A DNA stretch of 64,000 nucleotides from Candidatus Binatia bacterium (GTDB lineage Bacteria > Desulfobacterota > Binatia > UBA1149 > CAITLU01), in contig DASXOZ010000013.1 in the NCBI GenBank assembly GCA_036493895.1, positions 217,306-281,305 of the forward strand. The letters run 5' to 3'. Shown here one piece after another: positions 8,920 to 16,721 of the stretch. The notes under the pieces are model-generated. The model saw only the letters and a program-made list of their open reading frames with translations, searched no databases and was not told the origin of the DNA. Both the position numbers and the translations under genes were made by a program. Every line of letters begins with the position of its first letter. The first letter of the stretch is position 1.

Positions 8920-10218
8920 TCACACGCGCTCCGCCGTCGCGCCGGATGCGACGAGCGCACGCACCTCGGCTGCATCGATCGCAGCGAGGCTGCTTCGACG
9001 TGCGGCCGCGAGCGCGGCCAGGACGCCTGCCGCCTCGCCGGTTGCCATCGAAGTGCCGATCACGCGGATCGCGCCGAGAGCTTCGTGGCTGGCCGATGCG
9101 CAGCGCCCGGCCATTGCCAGGCGACCCGATGGATGATCCGCGACGAGACAGCCAAGGGGAATCGACGAGGCCGCGGCCACGTGGCGGAACGTCATCCTTT
9201 CGTGACTGTGCCACAGCTCCACCGGCCACGTCGACATGCACGCTTCGTCGTCGCGGCGCGTCCCGGCGAGCACATCGGCCTGCTCGAGGCGTACGAGGCC
9301 TCGCACGCGCCGCGTCTCGCGGATGCCGAAGCGCGCGGCCTTCGCACCGATCGTCGCGTGGCGCAGCGGCGGCCTCGTTGCGACCAGAAAGGCAAACACC
9401 GCGTCGGCATCGCGTCCGGCAAGTTCCTCCACCGAACGAAAACACGCCGCGTCGAGCGGATCGAAACCGGCGGACACGGGCTTTGGCAGGTTCAGCGTGA
9501 CGTAGAACGATCCCGCAGGAAGCCCCGCGCGCACGACGATCGAGCAGGCCGACGCGGGCAGCTCTCCGCTGCGCGCCGCGCGTGCCACCGCCGTCGACGT
9601 GCGCGCGCGCTCCATGTTGTCGAGCGCGTCGGCGTCGGCTCCGTCGATGCGAAAGATGTACGACGCGTGCTGCAGATCGGCGGCTGCAGCCTGTTCCGTT
9701 GCGGCCCCGGCGAGCGTCGCGGCGACGGCGTCGCCGCTGGTGTCGATGACGTTCCACGCGGCAGCGCGCCCCGCGCGGCCATTCTCGCCGAGGAAGCAGA
9801 CCTCGCTGGGGCCGCTGTCGGCAAGCGCGACGACCGTGACCGAAGCGCCGCGTTCGACGTCGATCCTCGAATTCTCGGCGAGCAGGCATTCGGCGAGCGA
9901 GGCGAAGGCGAAAGGATCGATCGCGACAAACCCAGCCCCGCCAGCCCACTCGACGCCGCCAGCCGAACCGTCCTTCTGGAGGCGAGTTGCCAGCGCGCGC
10001 GGCAAGCCGGCATGCGCGTGCACCGCCTGGCGTTCCGGCGACGGCAGGAACAGCCCGCAGATCGTGTGCACCAGCGCCCGTGCGACGTTGCCTCCGAGCA
10101 CGGCCTCGCGCTCGATGACCAGCACTCGCGCTCCACAGGCCGCTGCGGCCAGCGCCGCTGCGATCCCGGAAGGGCCCCCGCCGGCGACGATGACGTCGTA
10201 TTCGCGCGCGGTCTCCAC
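8920..10218 (-). CDS. FAD-dependent oxidoreductase (FAD_oxidored-like)
   Basis: 432 residues from a GTG at 10218, six bases past the stop of the upstream gene and with GGAAG nine bases before it. The dinucleotide-binding motif is DVIVAGGGPSGIAAALAA with the acidic end VLVIERE. The C-terminal segment IGTSMATGEAAGVLAALAA is the second FAD contact typical of the FAD_oxidored and FAD_binding_2 groups. VIDTSGDAVAA fits the same fold. The fused upstream reading frame is not part of the protein. It lies third in the ACP operon, so it probably oxidises or reduces the ACP-bound or finished polyene (inference). Confidence 0.82.
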   Translation of the reverse strand: METAREYDVIVAGGGPSGIAAALAAAACGARVLVIEREAVLGGNVARALVHTICGLFLPSPERQAVHAHAGLPRALATRLQKDGSAGGVEWAGGAGFVAIDPFAFASLAECLLAENSRIDVERGASVTVVALADSGPSEVCFLGENGRAGRAAAWNVIDTSGDAVAATLAGAATEQAAAADLQHASYIFRIDGADADALDNMERARTSTAVARAARSGELPASACSIVVRAGLPAGSFYVTLNLPKPVSAGFDPLDAACFRSVEELAGRDADAVFAFLVATRPPLRHATIGAKAARFGIRETRRVRGLVRLEQADVLAGTRRDDEACMSTWPVELWHSHERMTFRHVAAASSIPLGCLVADHPSGRLAMAGRCASASHEALGAIRVIGTSMATGEAAGVLAALAAARRSSLAAIDAAEVRALVASGATAERV

Positions 10219-10223
10219 CGGAG

Positions 10224-11621
10224 TCAGCTTCCGCGAAGATCGGCGAGCAGCTGCTCGTGCATGCAGGCCAGCTCGGCGTCGTTCAGGATTCCCTGCTGGT
10301 GGACGTGCACCACGTCGAGCCCGTCGCGCAGGCAGAATACCAGCGCGCTTCCGGGAGACGGCGGCACCGACGGTGCATGGAAGGCGTCGAGAATCGGCGC
10401 TCCGCACAGCGATCTGGCGCGCGCGGCGAATTCGCCCGTGTACGCGAAGAAGAACGAGGCCAGCTCGCCGCCGAACGTGCGCCGCGCCATGTGCGAATAG
10501 ACGCGCGCCGGCGCGTAGCGCGCGAAATCCATCGCGGCGACGCCGGCCTCGACCAGCCCGGCGCGGATCGCTTCGAGCCTTTGCGCTTTCAGGGCTTCCA
10601 CGAGCACGCCGAGATCGGCGGCCTGCCCGGGAGTCACCTGAAACCACAGCAGCGAGACATGCGTGCGAAACACTTCACCCTGGCCGCCCTTCGGTCTCAT
10701 GTTGACGGGCAGCGGCACGATCCAGCTGGCAGGAACGCGCCGTCTACGCTCGGCAACCGCCTGGTGGGCACGCACCGACACCGCCAGGAAGAACAGCATC
10801 GGAGTGAGAAACCCCGCGATCGACTTGGCCCGCTGCATCGCCGCCGAGGCAGAGTCGCCGCCAAGGCGAAGCTGCTCGTAGCGCAGCTTCTGGGACGTCC
10901 TGCGAAGCGGTCCCGCCAGCGATCCCGGCGGCCGCGCGGCCATGCCCTGCATGTAGAGGTTCCACTGCTGGGCCAGGTGTCCCCTCGCACCTGCGGTCGG
11001 CGGCAGCGACGTGACCGCCGGCGAGGATGCTCCTCCTTGCGCGCGCGTGATCGCGATGTCGCGGGCAAACGCGGGGTCCGCCGAACACTGCGCGAGATGC
11101 TCGACGAACAACTCGCTGCCCGATCCGTCCATCAGCATGTGCTGCCACGTCATCGCGACGTCGTGACCGGCACTGGTGCCGCCGCGCGGCACGACGTCGA
11201 AGGCGAGCAGGACGCCGCGACGCATGTCGAAACGGTCGTTGAGGCGATCGAAGAACACCGCGGGCACCGGACCGAGCGGCGAGGCCGCGTCGCTTGCCGG
11301 CCTCCCGCTGCCCGTCGCTTCGCTGCCGCCCGCATGCACGTGCACGCGCACCCGCGAAGAATCGACGGCGCTGTCGAGAAGGTAGACCGGCGCGCCGATG
11401 CCGCCGCGACGCCGGATCGGTGCGCGCACGATCGGGTTGGCTTCGGCGACCTCCGTGACGAGCCGCACGAACGCGTCGACGTCGAAGCCTGGACCGAGCC
11501 GCAGCACGAGCTGGGAGAGATGGCTCGCGCCGGCCGTGCGTCGCACTTCCGCTTCGAACGCGCGAAGGAAGCAGTCGGCGCCGGTGAGCGGAAGCGCTTC
11601 AGGCTTGCTGGAGCGTGGCAT
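10224..11621 (-). CDS. Condensation-domain/wax-ester-synthase-like acyltransferase
   Basis: 465 residues. The motif HMLMDG (His161 to Gly166) is the HX3DG active site of the CoA- or carrier-dependent acyltransferase fold shared by condensation domains, WS/DGAT and PapA proteins. The downstream VPASWIVPLPVNMRP segment corresponds to the structural region around the second half. Its ATG lies 23 bases inside the 3' end of the ACP gene, implying co-translation and suggesting that it uses the acyl-ACP directly. Canonical E. coli-type aryl polyene clusters do not, to my knowledge, carry such an enzyme; it may release the chain onto an alcohol or amine. Confidence 0.75.
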   Translation of the reverse strand: MPRSSKPEALPLTGADCFLRAFEAEVRRTAGASHLSQLVLRLGPGFDVDAFVRLVTEVAEANPIVRAPIRRRGGIGAPVYLLDSAVDSSRVRVHVHAGGSEATGSGRPASDAASPLGPVPAVFFDRLNDRFDMRRGVLLAFDVVPRGGTSAGHDVAMTWQHMLMDGSGSELFVEHLAQCSADPAFARDIAITRAQGGASSPAVTSLPPTAGARGHLAQQWNLYMQGMAARPPGSLAGPLRRTSQKLRYEQLRLGGDSASAAMQRAKSIAGFLTPMLFFLAVSVRAHQAVAERRRRVPASWIVPLPVNMRPKGGQGEVFRTHVSLLWFQVTPGQAADLGVLVEALKAQRLEAIRAGLVEAGVAAMDFARYAPARVYSHMARRTFGGELASFFFAYTGEFAARARSLCGAPILDAFHAPSVPPSPGSALVFCLRDGLDVVHVHQQGILNDAELACMHEQLLADLRGS

Positions 11622-11859
11622 GCACCAGTCCGGCCAGCGCAGCGACGCTGGCCAGGGTTTCCTCGTTCAGGAGGCTCTCATCGACCCAGACACCGGTGTT
11701 CTCCTCGATGGCCAGCATGAGCTGGGTGAGCGCAAGCGAATCCAGTCCGGCCTCGATCAGGCTCGACTGCTGCGTGAAGCCGTCGTCGACCGTGAGGATG
11801 TCTTCGCGCACGATGTCGAAGATGCGCTGCTCGAGCTCTTGCCTGGACAGGATCGACAC
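11599..11859 (-). CDS. Acyl carrier protein
   Basis: 86 residues from a GTG at 11859. The phosphopantetheine site is AGLDSLALTQ with Ser41. Surrounding helices and the acidic face fit an ACP, and the length is normal. It is the first gene of a six-gene minus-strand operon and overlaps the next gene by 23 bases. It should carry the growing or starter acyl group for the AMP-ligase and condensation-like enzyme encoded downstream. Confidence 0.93.
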   Translation of the reverse strand: MSILSRQELEQRIFDIVREDILTVDDGFTQQSSLIEAGLDSLALTQLMLAIEENTGVWVDESLLNEETLASVAALAGLVHATLQQA

Positions 11860-12110
11860 GATGGCTCCCTCGGATGGGCGGATGCGAAACGGAGGCCTTG
11901 TTTCGCCCGAGGCGGCCCTGCCTGTCAAATGGCGTGCGGCAGTCGCAGCCACACAGCGACGCGAGCTTGCACCACGCTTCAAAAGCGTCCGACGTGCGAT
12001 GCACGCGGGCGCGGGTACCGGCACCATTGATCCGGGGAACGTCGGTCGTTCGACTCGCGGCGCCGGCAGACCGCGTTGCGTCCCGATCCTGCAGCCCGTA
12101 ATGTCCGCGC
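11860..12110. promoter_or_regulatory. Divergent control region of the pigment operons
   Basis: 251 bases between the ACP operon (minus) and the halogenase-like gene (plus). A perfect 6-bp inverted repeat with a 3-base centre, ACGCTT-CAA-AAGCGT, lies at 11974-11988, flanked further out by GCAC and GTGC. This is a candidate operator for a shared regulator. I cannot assign reliable -10 and -35 boxes. Confidence 0.4.
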
Positions 12111-13361
12111 GTGCCTCGTCGCAAGATCCGCAGCGTCGCCGTGCTCGGCGGCGGGCCGGTCGGCTCCAGCCTTTCCGCCTACCTGGCCAGATCCGGCATG
12201 CGCGTGGCCCTGTTCCACAAGGCCAAGCGCCCGCCGATCATCGTCGGCGAATCGCTGGTGCCTGCCATCGTCCCGTTCCTGAGAAGACTCGGGATCGAGA
12301 AAGAAGTCGAGGCTTTCAGCACGTACAAGCCCGGCGCGACCTTCGTGCTGTCGACGGAGAACGACATCAGTTTTCGCTTCGACCAGGCCATCGGCGCCGA
12401 GGTCAACTATTCGTACAACACGCCGCGCGACCGTTTCGACGCCGCGATCCTCGGGGCTGCGCGCGCGGCCGGCGCGACGATCATCGAAGGAACGGCCGCG
12501 CTGGAGCGGGAAAACGGCAGCGACCGCGTGCGGCTTTCCGACAAGGCGATGGAGCTTGCCGGTGACGCGCTCAGCGGGCAGCCCGATTTCATCGTCGACG
12601 CCACCGGCCGCTCGCGCACGATCGGCAACCTCTTCGAGATCCCGTTCGTCGAAGGCCCGCGCAAGGACACGGCCCTGCACGCGCACATGAAGGGCGTGCC
12701 GCTCGTCGTCGAAGGCAACGTGCACACCGACCGCCTTTCGCGCGGCTGGTGCTGGAGGATCCCGTTGCCCGGCCGCGTCTCGATCGGGCTCGTCGTCAAC
12801 GCCGAGCACCTGGCGCGCTTCGGTCCTTCGATCGAGGACCAGTTTGCGGGCACGCTTGCCGAAGAACCGGTGCTCAGCCGCTGGAGCGCGGGCGCCGAGC
12901 GCGTCACTCCCGTCGTCAAGTACACGAACTACCAGATGCGCTCGGTTCGCGGCGTCGGCGAGAACTGGGCGACGGTCGGCGATTCGTTCGGTTTCATCGA
13001 TCCGGTGTTCTCGAGCGGCCTGCTGATCGGAATGGAAGGGGCGCTCGAGCTGTCGCAGGCGCTCGTCGCGGGCACCGACCGCGCGCTCAAGCGCTTCGAG
13101 CAGCACGTGCTCTACAACCTGAAGGTGTGGCAGCGCCTGGTGGACTACTACTACAACGGCAGCCTGTTCACGCTGTTCCTGATCGGCCAGTACAAGGCCA
13201 AGCAGAAAGGCTGGAGCGTTCTCAACCGTCACTTCGGCCGCCACATGCCGCGGGTGTTCACCGGCGAGGCGACGCGCAGCCGCTACAGCGTCGGCCTCGT
13301 CGATTTCATGGTGAAGTACGGGACCTACGGCCACGACTGCGCCGAACTGTCGGTGCGCTGA
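12111..13361 (+). CDS. Flavin-dependent halogenase-like FAD oxidoreductase
   Basis: 416 residues from a GTG. The FAD motif is VAVLGGGPVGSSLSAYLA. VGESLVPAIVPFLRRLGI matches the GES/TLP-type loop of tryptophan-halogenase relatives. Lys73 in STYKPGATF sits where the catalytic lysine of PrnA/RebH lies, and GWCWRIP (212-218) matches the halogenase GWxWxIP motif. Halogenases of this fold occur in xanthomonadin (brominated aryl polyene) and flexirubin loci. Whether this one halogenates or is a related oxidoreductase needs testing. It diverges from the ACP operon and is followed after 8 bases by the CrtI-like gene. Confidence 0.78.
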   Translation: MPRRKIRSVAVLGGGPVGSSLSAYLARSGMRVALFHKAKRPPIIVGESLVPAIVPFLRRLGIEKEVEAFSTYKPGATFVLSTENDISFRFDQAIGAEVNYSYNTPRDRFDAAILGAARAAGATIIEGTAALERENGSDRVRLSDKAMELAGDALSGQPDFIVDATGRSRTIGNLFEIPFVEGPRKDTALHAHMKGVPLVVEGNVHTDRLSRGWCWRIPLPGRVSIGLVVNAEHLARFGPSIEDQFAGTLAEEPVLSRWSAGAERVTPVVKYTNYQMRSVRGVGENWATVGDSFGFIDPVFSSGLLIGMEGALELSQALVAGTDRALKRFEQHVLYNLKVWQRLVDYYYNGSLFTLFLIGQYKAKQKGWSVLNRHFGRHMPRVFTGEATRSRYSVGLVDFMVKYGTYGHDCAELSVR

Positions 13362-13369
13362 GCCGAGCC

Positions 13370-14932
13370 GTGGCCGGCCGCCGCCCGCCGGGAACCGATT
13401 TCCACTCCGAGGCCGCCGCCGGCCGCTACGACGTCGTCGTCGTCGGCAGCGGCATCGGCGGCCTGACCGCGGCCGCCCTGCTTGCGCGGGCGGGCCGCAG
13501 CGTGCTGGTCATCGAGCGCCACGACCGCGTCGGCGGCTATGCGCACGCGTTTCGCCGTCGCCGCTACCGTTTCGATTCGGCCGTGCACCTGGTCGGCGGT
13601 TGCGGCAGCCGTCGCGGCGACGGCGGCGGCCTCGTGCAGAGAGTCCTGGCGGCGTCGGGCGTCGAGGGACGCTGCGAGTTTCTCGCCGTCGATCCGTTCT
13701 ACGAAGCAGTCTACGACGGCCAGCGCTTCGAGGTGCCGGGACGCGTCGACGATTTCCTCGCGATGCATGCGTCGCTGTTCCCGCGCGAGCGCGACCAGAT
13801 CGTACGGTTCCTCGCAATCGTCGACGAAGTCTACAACCAGACGCGGCTGGCCCAGCAGCTCGAGTCGGCGCTGGACATCCTCGGGTCGGTCGAACGCTTT
13901 CCGGCGCTGGTGCGCTACCATCGCGCGACGCTGGCCGACGTGCTCGAAGCGAGCGTCGGCGATCCGATGCTGCGCGCGCTGCTGGCGACGACGTGGCCCT
14001 ACGTCGGCCTTCCTCCGTCGCGCGTGTCGTTCCTGTACTGGGCCAACATGATGGGCACCTATCTTCGCGAAGGGCCGTGGTACTGCCGCGGAACGTTCCA
14101 GAACTTCGCGAATGCGCTGGCCGAGGGCATCCGCGGCGCCGGCGGCGAGCTTCTGCTTCGCAGCGCCGTACGCCGCATCACGACCGAAAACGGGCGCGCG
14201 ACCGGCGTCGTGCTCGAAACCGGGCAGCACATCGGCGCCGACGTTGTCGTCTCGAATGCCGACGCGTTGCAGACGGCCGAGGAACTGGTCGGCGAGTCGC
14301 GGCTTCCACCGCGCTGGCTCAGCCAGGTACGCGGGGCGAAGCGCTCGATCTCGGCCTTCGTCGTCTACGCGGCCACCGACATGGACCTGGCGGCGGCGGG
14401 CGTCTGTCACGAGAGCTTCCAGTTCCGCGATCACGACCACGACCGTGCATTCGCGACGACGCTGGACGGCAATCCGGACTGGTTGTCGATGACGGTGCCG
14501 AGCCTGATGGACGCTTCGCTGGCGCCCGACGGCCAGCACGTGCTGGTGCTGACGACGCTGATGCCCTACGAGGCCGCCGCCAGTTGGAGGACACGCAAGC
14601 GAGGCGTCACCGATGCGATGCTCGCTTTCGTCGAGACCCGTGTGCCCGGACTCGCTTCCTCGCTGCGCTTTGCCGAAGGCGGCACGCCGCGCACGATGGA
14701 GCGCTACACGCGCAACACGGGCGGCGCGATCTACGGATGGGAGTTGTCGCCCGCCCAGGTGGGGCCGGGACGGCTGCCGTCCGCTACTCCGATCGAAGGA
14801 TTGCACCTTGCCGGACACTGGACTCGGCCGGGAGGCGGAATATACGGTGTCGTATTGTCGGGAATCGATGCAGCGGTTCGCGTGCTCGGCCTGAAGACTC
14901 CAGACTCGCTGTGGAGCCTGCTCGGAGTCTGA
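13370..14932 (+). CDS. CrtI/RetSat-like FAD-dependent desaturase or isomerase
   Basis: 520 residues from a GTG, eight bases after the halogenase-like gene. The Rossmann motif is DVVVVGSGIGGLTAAALLARAG with the acidic VLVIERHDRVGG. The C-terminus has the family's LHLAGHWTRPGGGIYGVVLSG signature binding the FAD. Relatives include phytoene desaturases, carotenoid isomerases and retinol saturases, all acting on conjugated polyenes. No phytoene synthase or other carotenoid gene is nearby, so a polyene made by the same cluster is the more likely substrate. Probably in one transcript with the preceding gene. Confidence 0.85.
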   Translation: MAGRRPPGTDFHSEAAAGRYDVVVVGSGIGGLTAAALLARAGRSVLVIERHDRVGGYAHAFRRRRYRFDSAVHLVGGCGSRRGDGGGLVQRVLAASGVEGRCEFLAVDPFYEAVYDGQRFEVPGRVDDFLAMHASLFPRERDQIVRFLAIVDEVYNQTRLAQQLESALDILGSVERFPALVRYHRATLADVLEASVGDPMLRALLATTWPYVGLPPSRVSFLYWANMMGTYLREGPWYCRGTFQNFANALAEGIRGAGGELLLRSAVRRITTENGRATGVVLETGQHIGADVVVSNADALQTAEELVGESRLPPRWLSQVRGAKRSISAFVVYAATDMDLAAAGVCHESFQFRDHDHDRAFATTLDGNPDWLSMTVPSLMDASLAPDGQHVLVLTTLMPYEAAASWRTRKRGVTDAMLAFVETRVPGLASSLRFAEGGTPRTMERYTRNTGGAIYGWELSPAQVGPGRLPSATPIEGLHLAGHWTRPGGGIYGVVLSGIDAAVRVLGLKTPDSLWSLLGV

Positions 14933-14970
14933 GCCGCGGTGAAAAGTCTCACTGCCCCGGAGAAGATCCC

Positions 14971-15600
14971 ATGATCCACAAGAAATGTTTCCAGGCGCAC
15001 CCGACCATGGCCGCCATCGTGGCCTCCCTGGCGCTCCTCGTCGCGACGAGCGGCGCCTGCCTTGCCCAGGATGCCGCGACCGGCTCGGCTTCGGGCGCTG
15101 CCGATGCCCCGGTGAAAACGGGCAAAATAGGTCCCGGCAGCCCGGCGTCCCATGCAAAGTCCTCCGCAAAGTCCGCGAAGGCCGCACCTGCAGCCAAGGG
15201 CATTCATCTTTCGCCGGTGACGCCGGTCGCGAGCAGCGTCAACGTGCACCCGCAGGTTCTCTCCGAGTGCAAGCTTCAGACGGCGCTTCCCCAGCAGATT
15301 GCCGAGAAGAATTCCGAGATCGTGCTCTCGGATGCTCCCGGCGCCGAGACTCTCGAGCTTCGCATCGTCGACATCCATGCGCCCAACGGCGGCTGGTTCT
15401 CCGGGCCGAAGTGGGTGACCGTCGATGGCAAGCTGATGGCCGGCAAGACGGTCAAGGGCAGCTTCACCGCGAAAGAAACGTCGATGGCTTCGGCCACGGC
15501 GTGCGGCATGCTTTCGAAAGTGATCGCGGTGATGGCGGGCGACATCGCCGAGTGGGTCAAGAATCCGACCAAAAACGGAACGCTGGGGGGCGCGCACTAG
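14971..15600 (+). CDS. Secreted protein of unknown function
   Basis: 209 residues; ATG follows a GGAGAAG ribosome site. A signal peptide ends near ATSGACLAQ-DA, giving a periplasmic or exported product. Residues about 50-80 are an Ala/Lys/Ser-rich linker. The C-terminal 120 residues contain three cysteines and an ETLELRIVDIHAPNGGW segment. It looks like a compact periplasmic domain, but I do not recognise the family. It may be the last gene of the halogenase-CrtI transcript (38-base gap). Confidence 0.6.
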   Translation: MIHKKCFQAHPTMAAIVASLALLVATSGACLAQDAATGSASGAADAPVKTGKIGPGSPASHAKSSAKSAKAAPAAKGIHLSPVTPVASSVNVHPQVLSECKLQTALPQQIAEKNSEIVLSDAPGAETLELRIVDIHAPNGGWFSGPKWVTVDGKLMAGKTVKGSFTAKETSMASATACGMLSKVIAVMAGDIAEWVKNPTKNGTLGGAH

Positions 15601-15625
15601 CGAGCGTGCCGTGAGCGGCTCCGCC

Positions 15626-15652
15626 GCAGCGCTGCAAAATTTGTAGCGCTGC
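15626..15652. terminator. Long near-perfect palindrome between convergent genes
   Basis: The arms GCAGCGCTGCAAA and TTTGTAGCGCTGC surround a single A; 12 of 13 pairs match and the other is a G-T wobble in one direction. It sits between the secreted-protein gene and the VOC gene, which face each other, so it could act as a terminator for both strands. There is no long T run after the stem. Confidence 0.5.
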
Positions 15653-15665
15653 TCGCTGCGAGGAA

Positions 15666-16088
15666 TCAGCCGTTGCCGTCGCTGCTGTCGTGGGCGCGCC
15701 CGAGCGACTGCCCGTGCGAGAATTCCACCCGGTTGCCGTCGGGATCGCGCAGCATGCAGTAGTAGCCGACGACGGGTCCGGCATAGATCGGTCCCTGCAC
15801 TTCGATGCCGTCGGCCAGTCCCCGGGACGCCGCGCGATCGACGTCGTCGCGCGAACCCATCGCGTAACCCAGATGTGCCACCGGTCCCTCGCCGCGGTCC
15901 GGTGGCAGGATGCCGAGCAGCACGAGCACGAAATCCTCGGACCGCCCTGCTTCGGCCATCCAGACCACGATGGTTCCGTCGTCGCTGCGCCGGTGTACTT
16001 CGTGCAGTCCGACGTGGCGCGCGTAAAAACCGACCGAAGCCTCGATGTCACGGCAGAACAGCGCGACGTGAGTGCAGGTGGGTGTCAA
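15666..16088 (-). CDS. VOC (glyoxalase/dioxygenase-fold) protein
   Basis: 140 residues from a TTG start with GAGG upstream. Two beta-alpha-beta-beta-beta modules are visible: THVALFCRDIEASVGFYARHVGL at the start and GPIYAGPVVGYYCMLRDPDGNRVEF at the end. His8 and the final Glu of RVEF are in the usual metal-binding places. Members include glyoxalase I, ring-cleavage dioxygenases and fosfomycin-resistance proteins; the substrate cannot be told. It is a stand-alone gene convergent with the pigment region. Confidence 0.8.
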   Translation of the reverse strand: MTPTCTHVALFCRDIEASVGFYARHVGLHEVHRRSDDGTIVVWMAEAGRSEDFVLVLLGILPPDRGEGPVAHLGYAMGSRDDVDRAASRGLADGIEVQGPIYAGPVVGYYCMLRDPDGNRVEFSHGQSLGRAHDSSDGNG

Positions 16089-16169
16089 TGCGGCAGCCTC
16101 GCGCGAATCGCCGATGTCCGGATTGTCGGCATTGCCGGATGAAACGGTCGGCGCCGGCGCGTCACGCGC

Positions 16170-16721
16170 TCAGCTCCGGTGCATCAGGTCGGCGGCGTGC
16201 TCGCAGAGCACGTCCATCGCGGCGGCGCGGAAGATGCCCCAGCTCCGCCACGTGGGCGTCACGCGGCGCAGCTTGTCGGCAAACGACGGCAGCTCCTCGG
16301 GCAGCGCCTCCTGCCAGTCCGAGATCTTCTCGTCGGGATCGTTGCTCTGCAGCACGCCGGAAAGCTCGCGAACCAGGAACAGGTGGGTGAAGAAACGCGA
16401 ATGCGCCTCCCCGGCCTTGTAACCGATGCGTGCGACGAAGCGCTCGATGCTGACCGTGAGGTTGGTTTCTTCCCAGATCTCGCGCAGGAGCGCACGCTCG
16501 ACCTTCTCCCCGCGCTGGATGCCGCCCGACGGAAGGCGCATCACCGATCCGGGATAGCTCTGCTTGGTCTGCAGCAGCACGCGTCCGCTGCGGCGCACGA
16601 TGGCCATGCAGACTTCGCCGTGGGCGCGCTCGCTGACCGGCGGAAACCCGATCGTCGGGAGCTCGAACGTGATCTCGCGGGGCCCGTTCCAGGAAGAGCC
16701 CGACGAAGACTTGGGGCTCAA
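16170..16721 (-). CDS. NUDIX hydrolase
   Basis: 183 residues. The NUDIX box reads GGIQRGEKVERALLREIWEE, matching GX5EX7REUXEEXGU except for the last Gly position (TNL follows). The best start is a TTG at 16721 that overlaps the stop of the upstream DHH gene (TTGA); no ATG or GTG lies in frame before the conserved domain begins. NUDIX enzymes cleave nucleoside diphosphates linked to another group. Coupling to the DHH phosphoesterase suggests a nucleotide-recycling pair (inference). Confidence 0.85.
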   Translation of the reverse strand: MSPKSSSGSSWNGPREITFELPTIGFPPVSERAHGEVCMAIVRRSGRVLLQTKQSYPGSVMRLPSGGIQRGEKVERALLREIWEETNLTVSIERFVARIGYKAGEAHSRFFTHLFLVRELSGVLQSNDPDEKISDWQEALPEELPSFADKLRRVTPTWRSWGIFRAAAMDVLCEHAADLMHRS

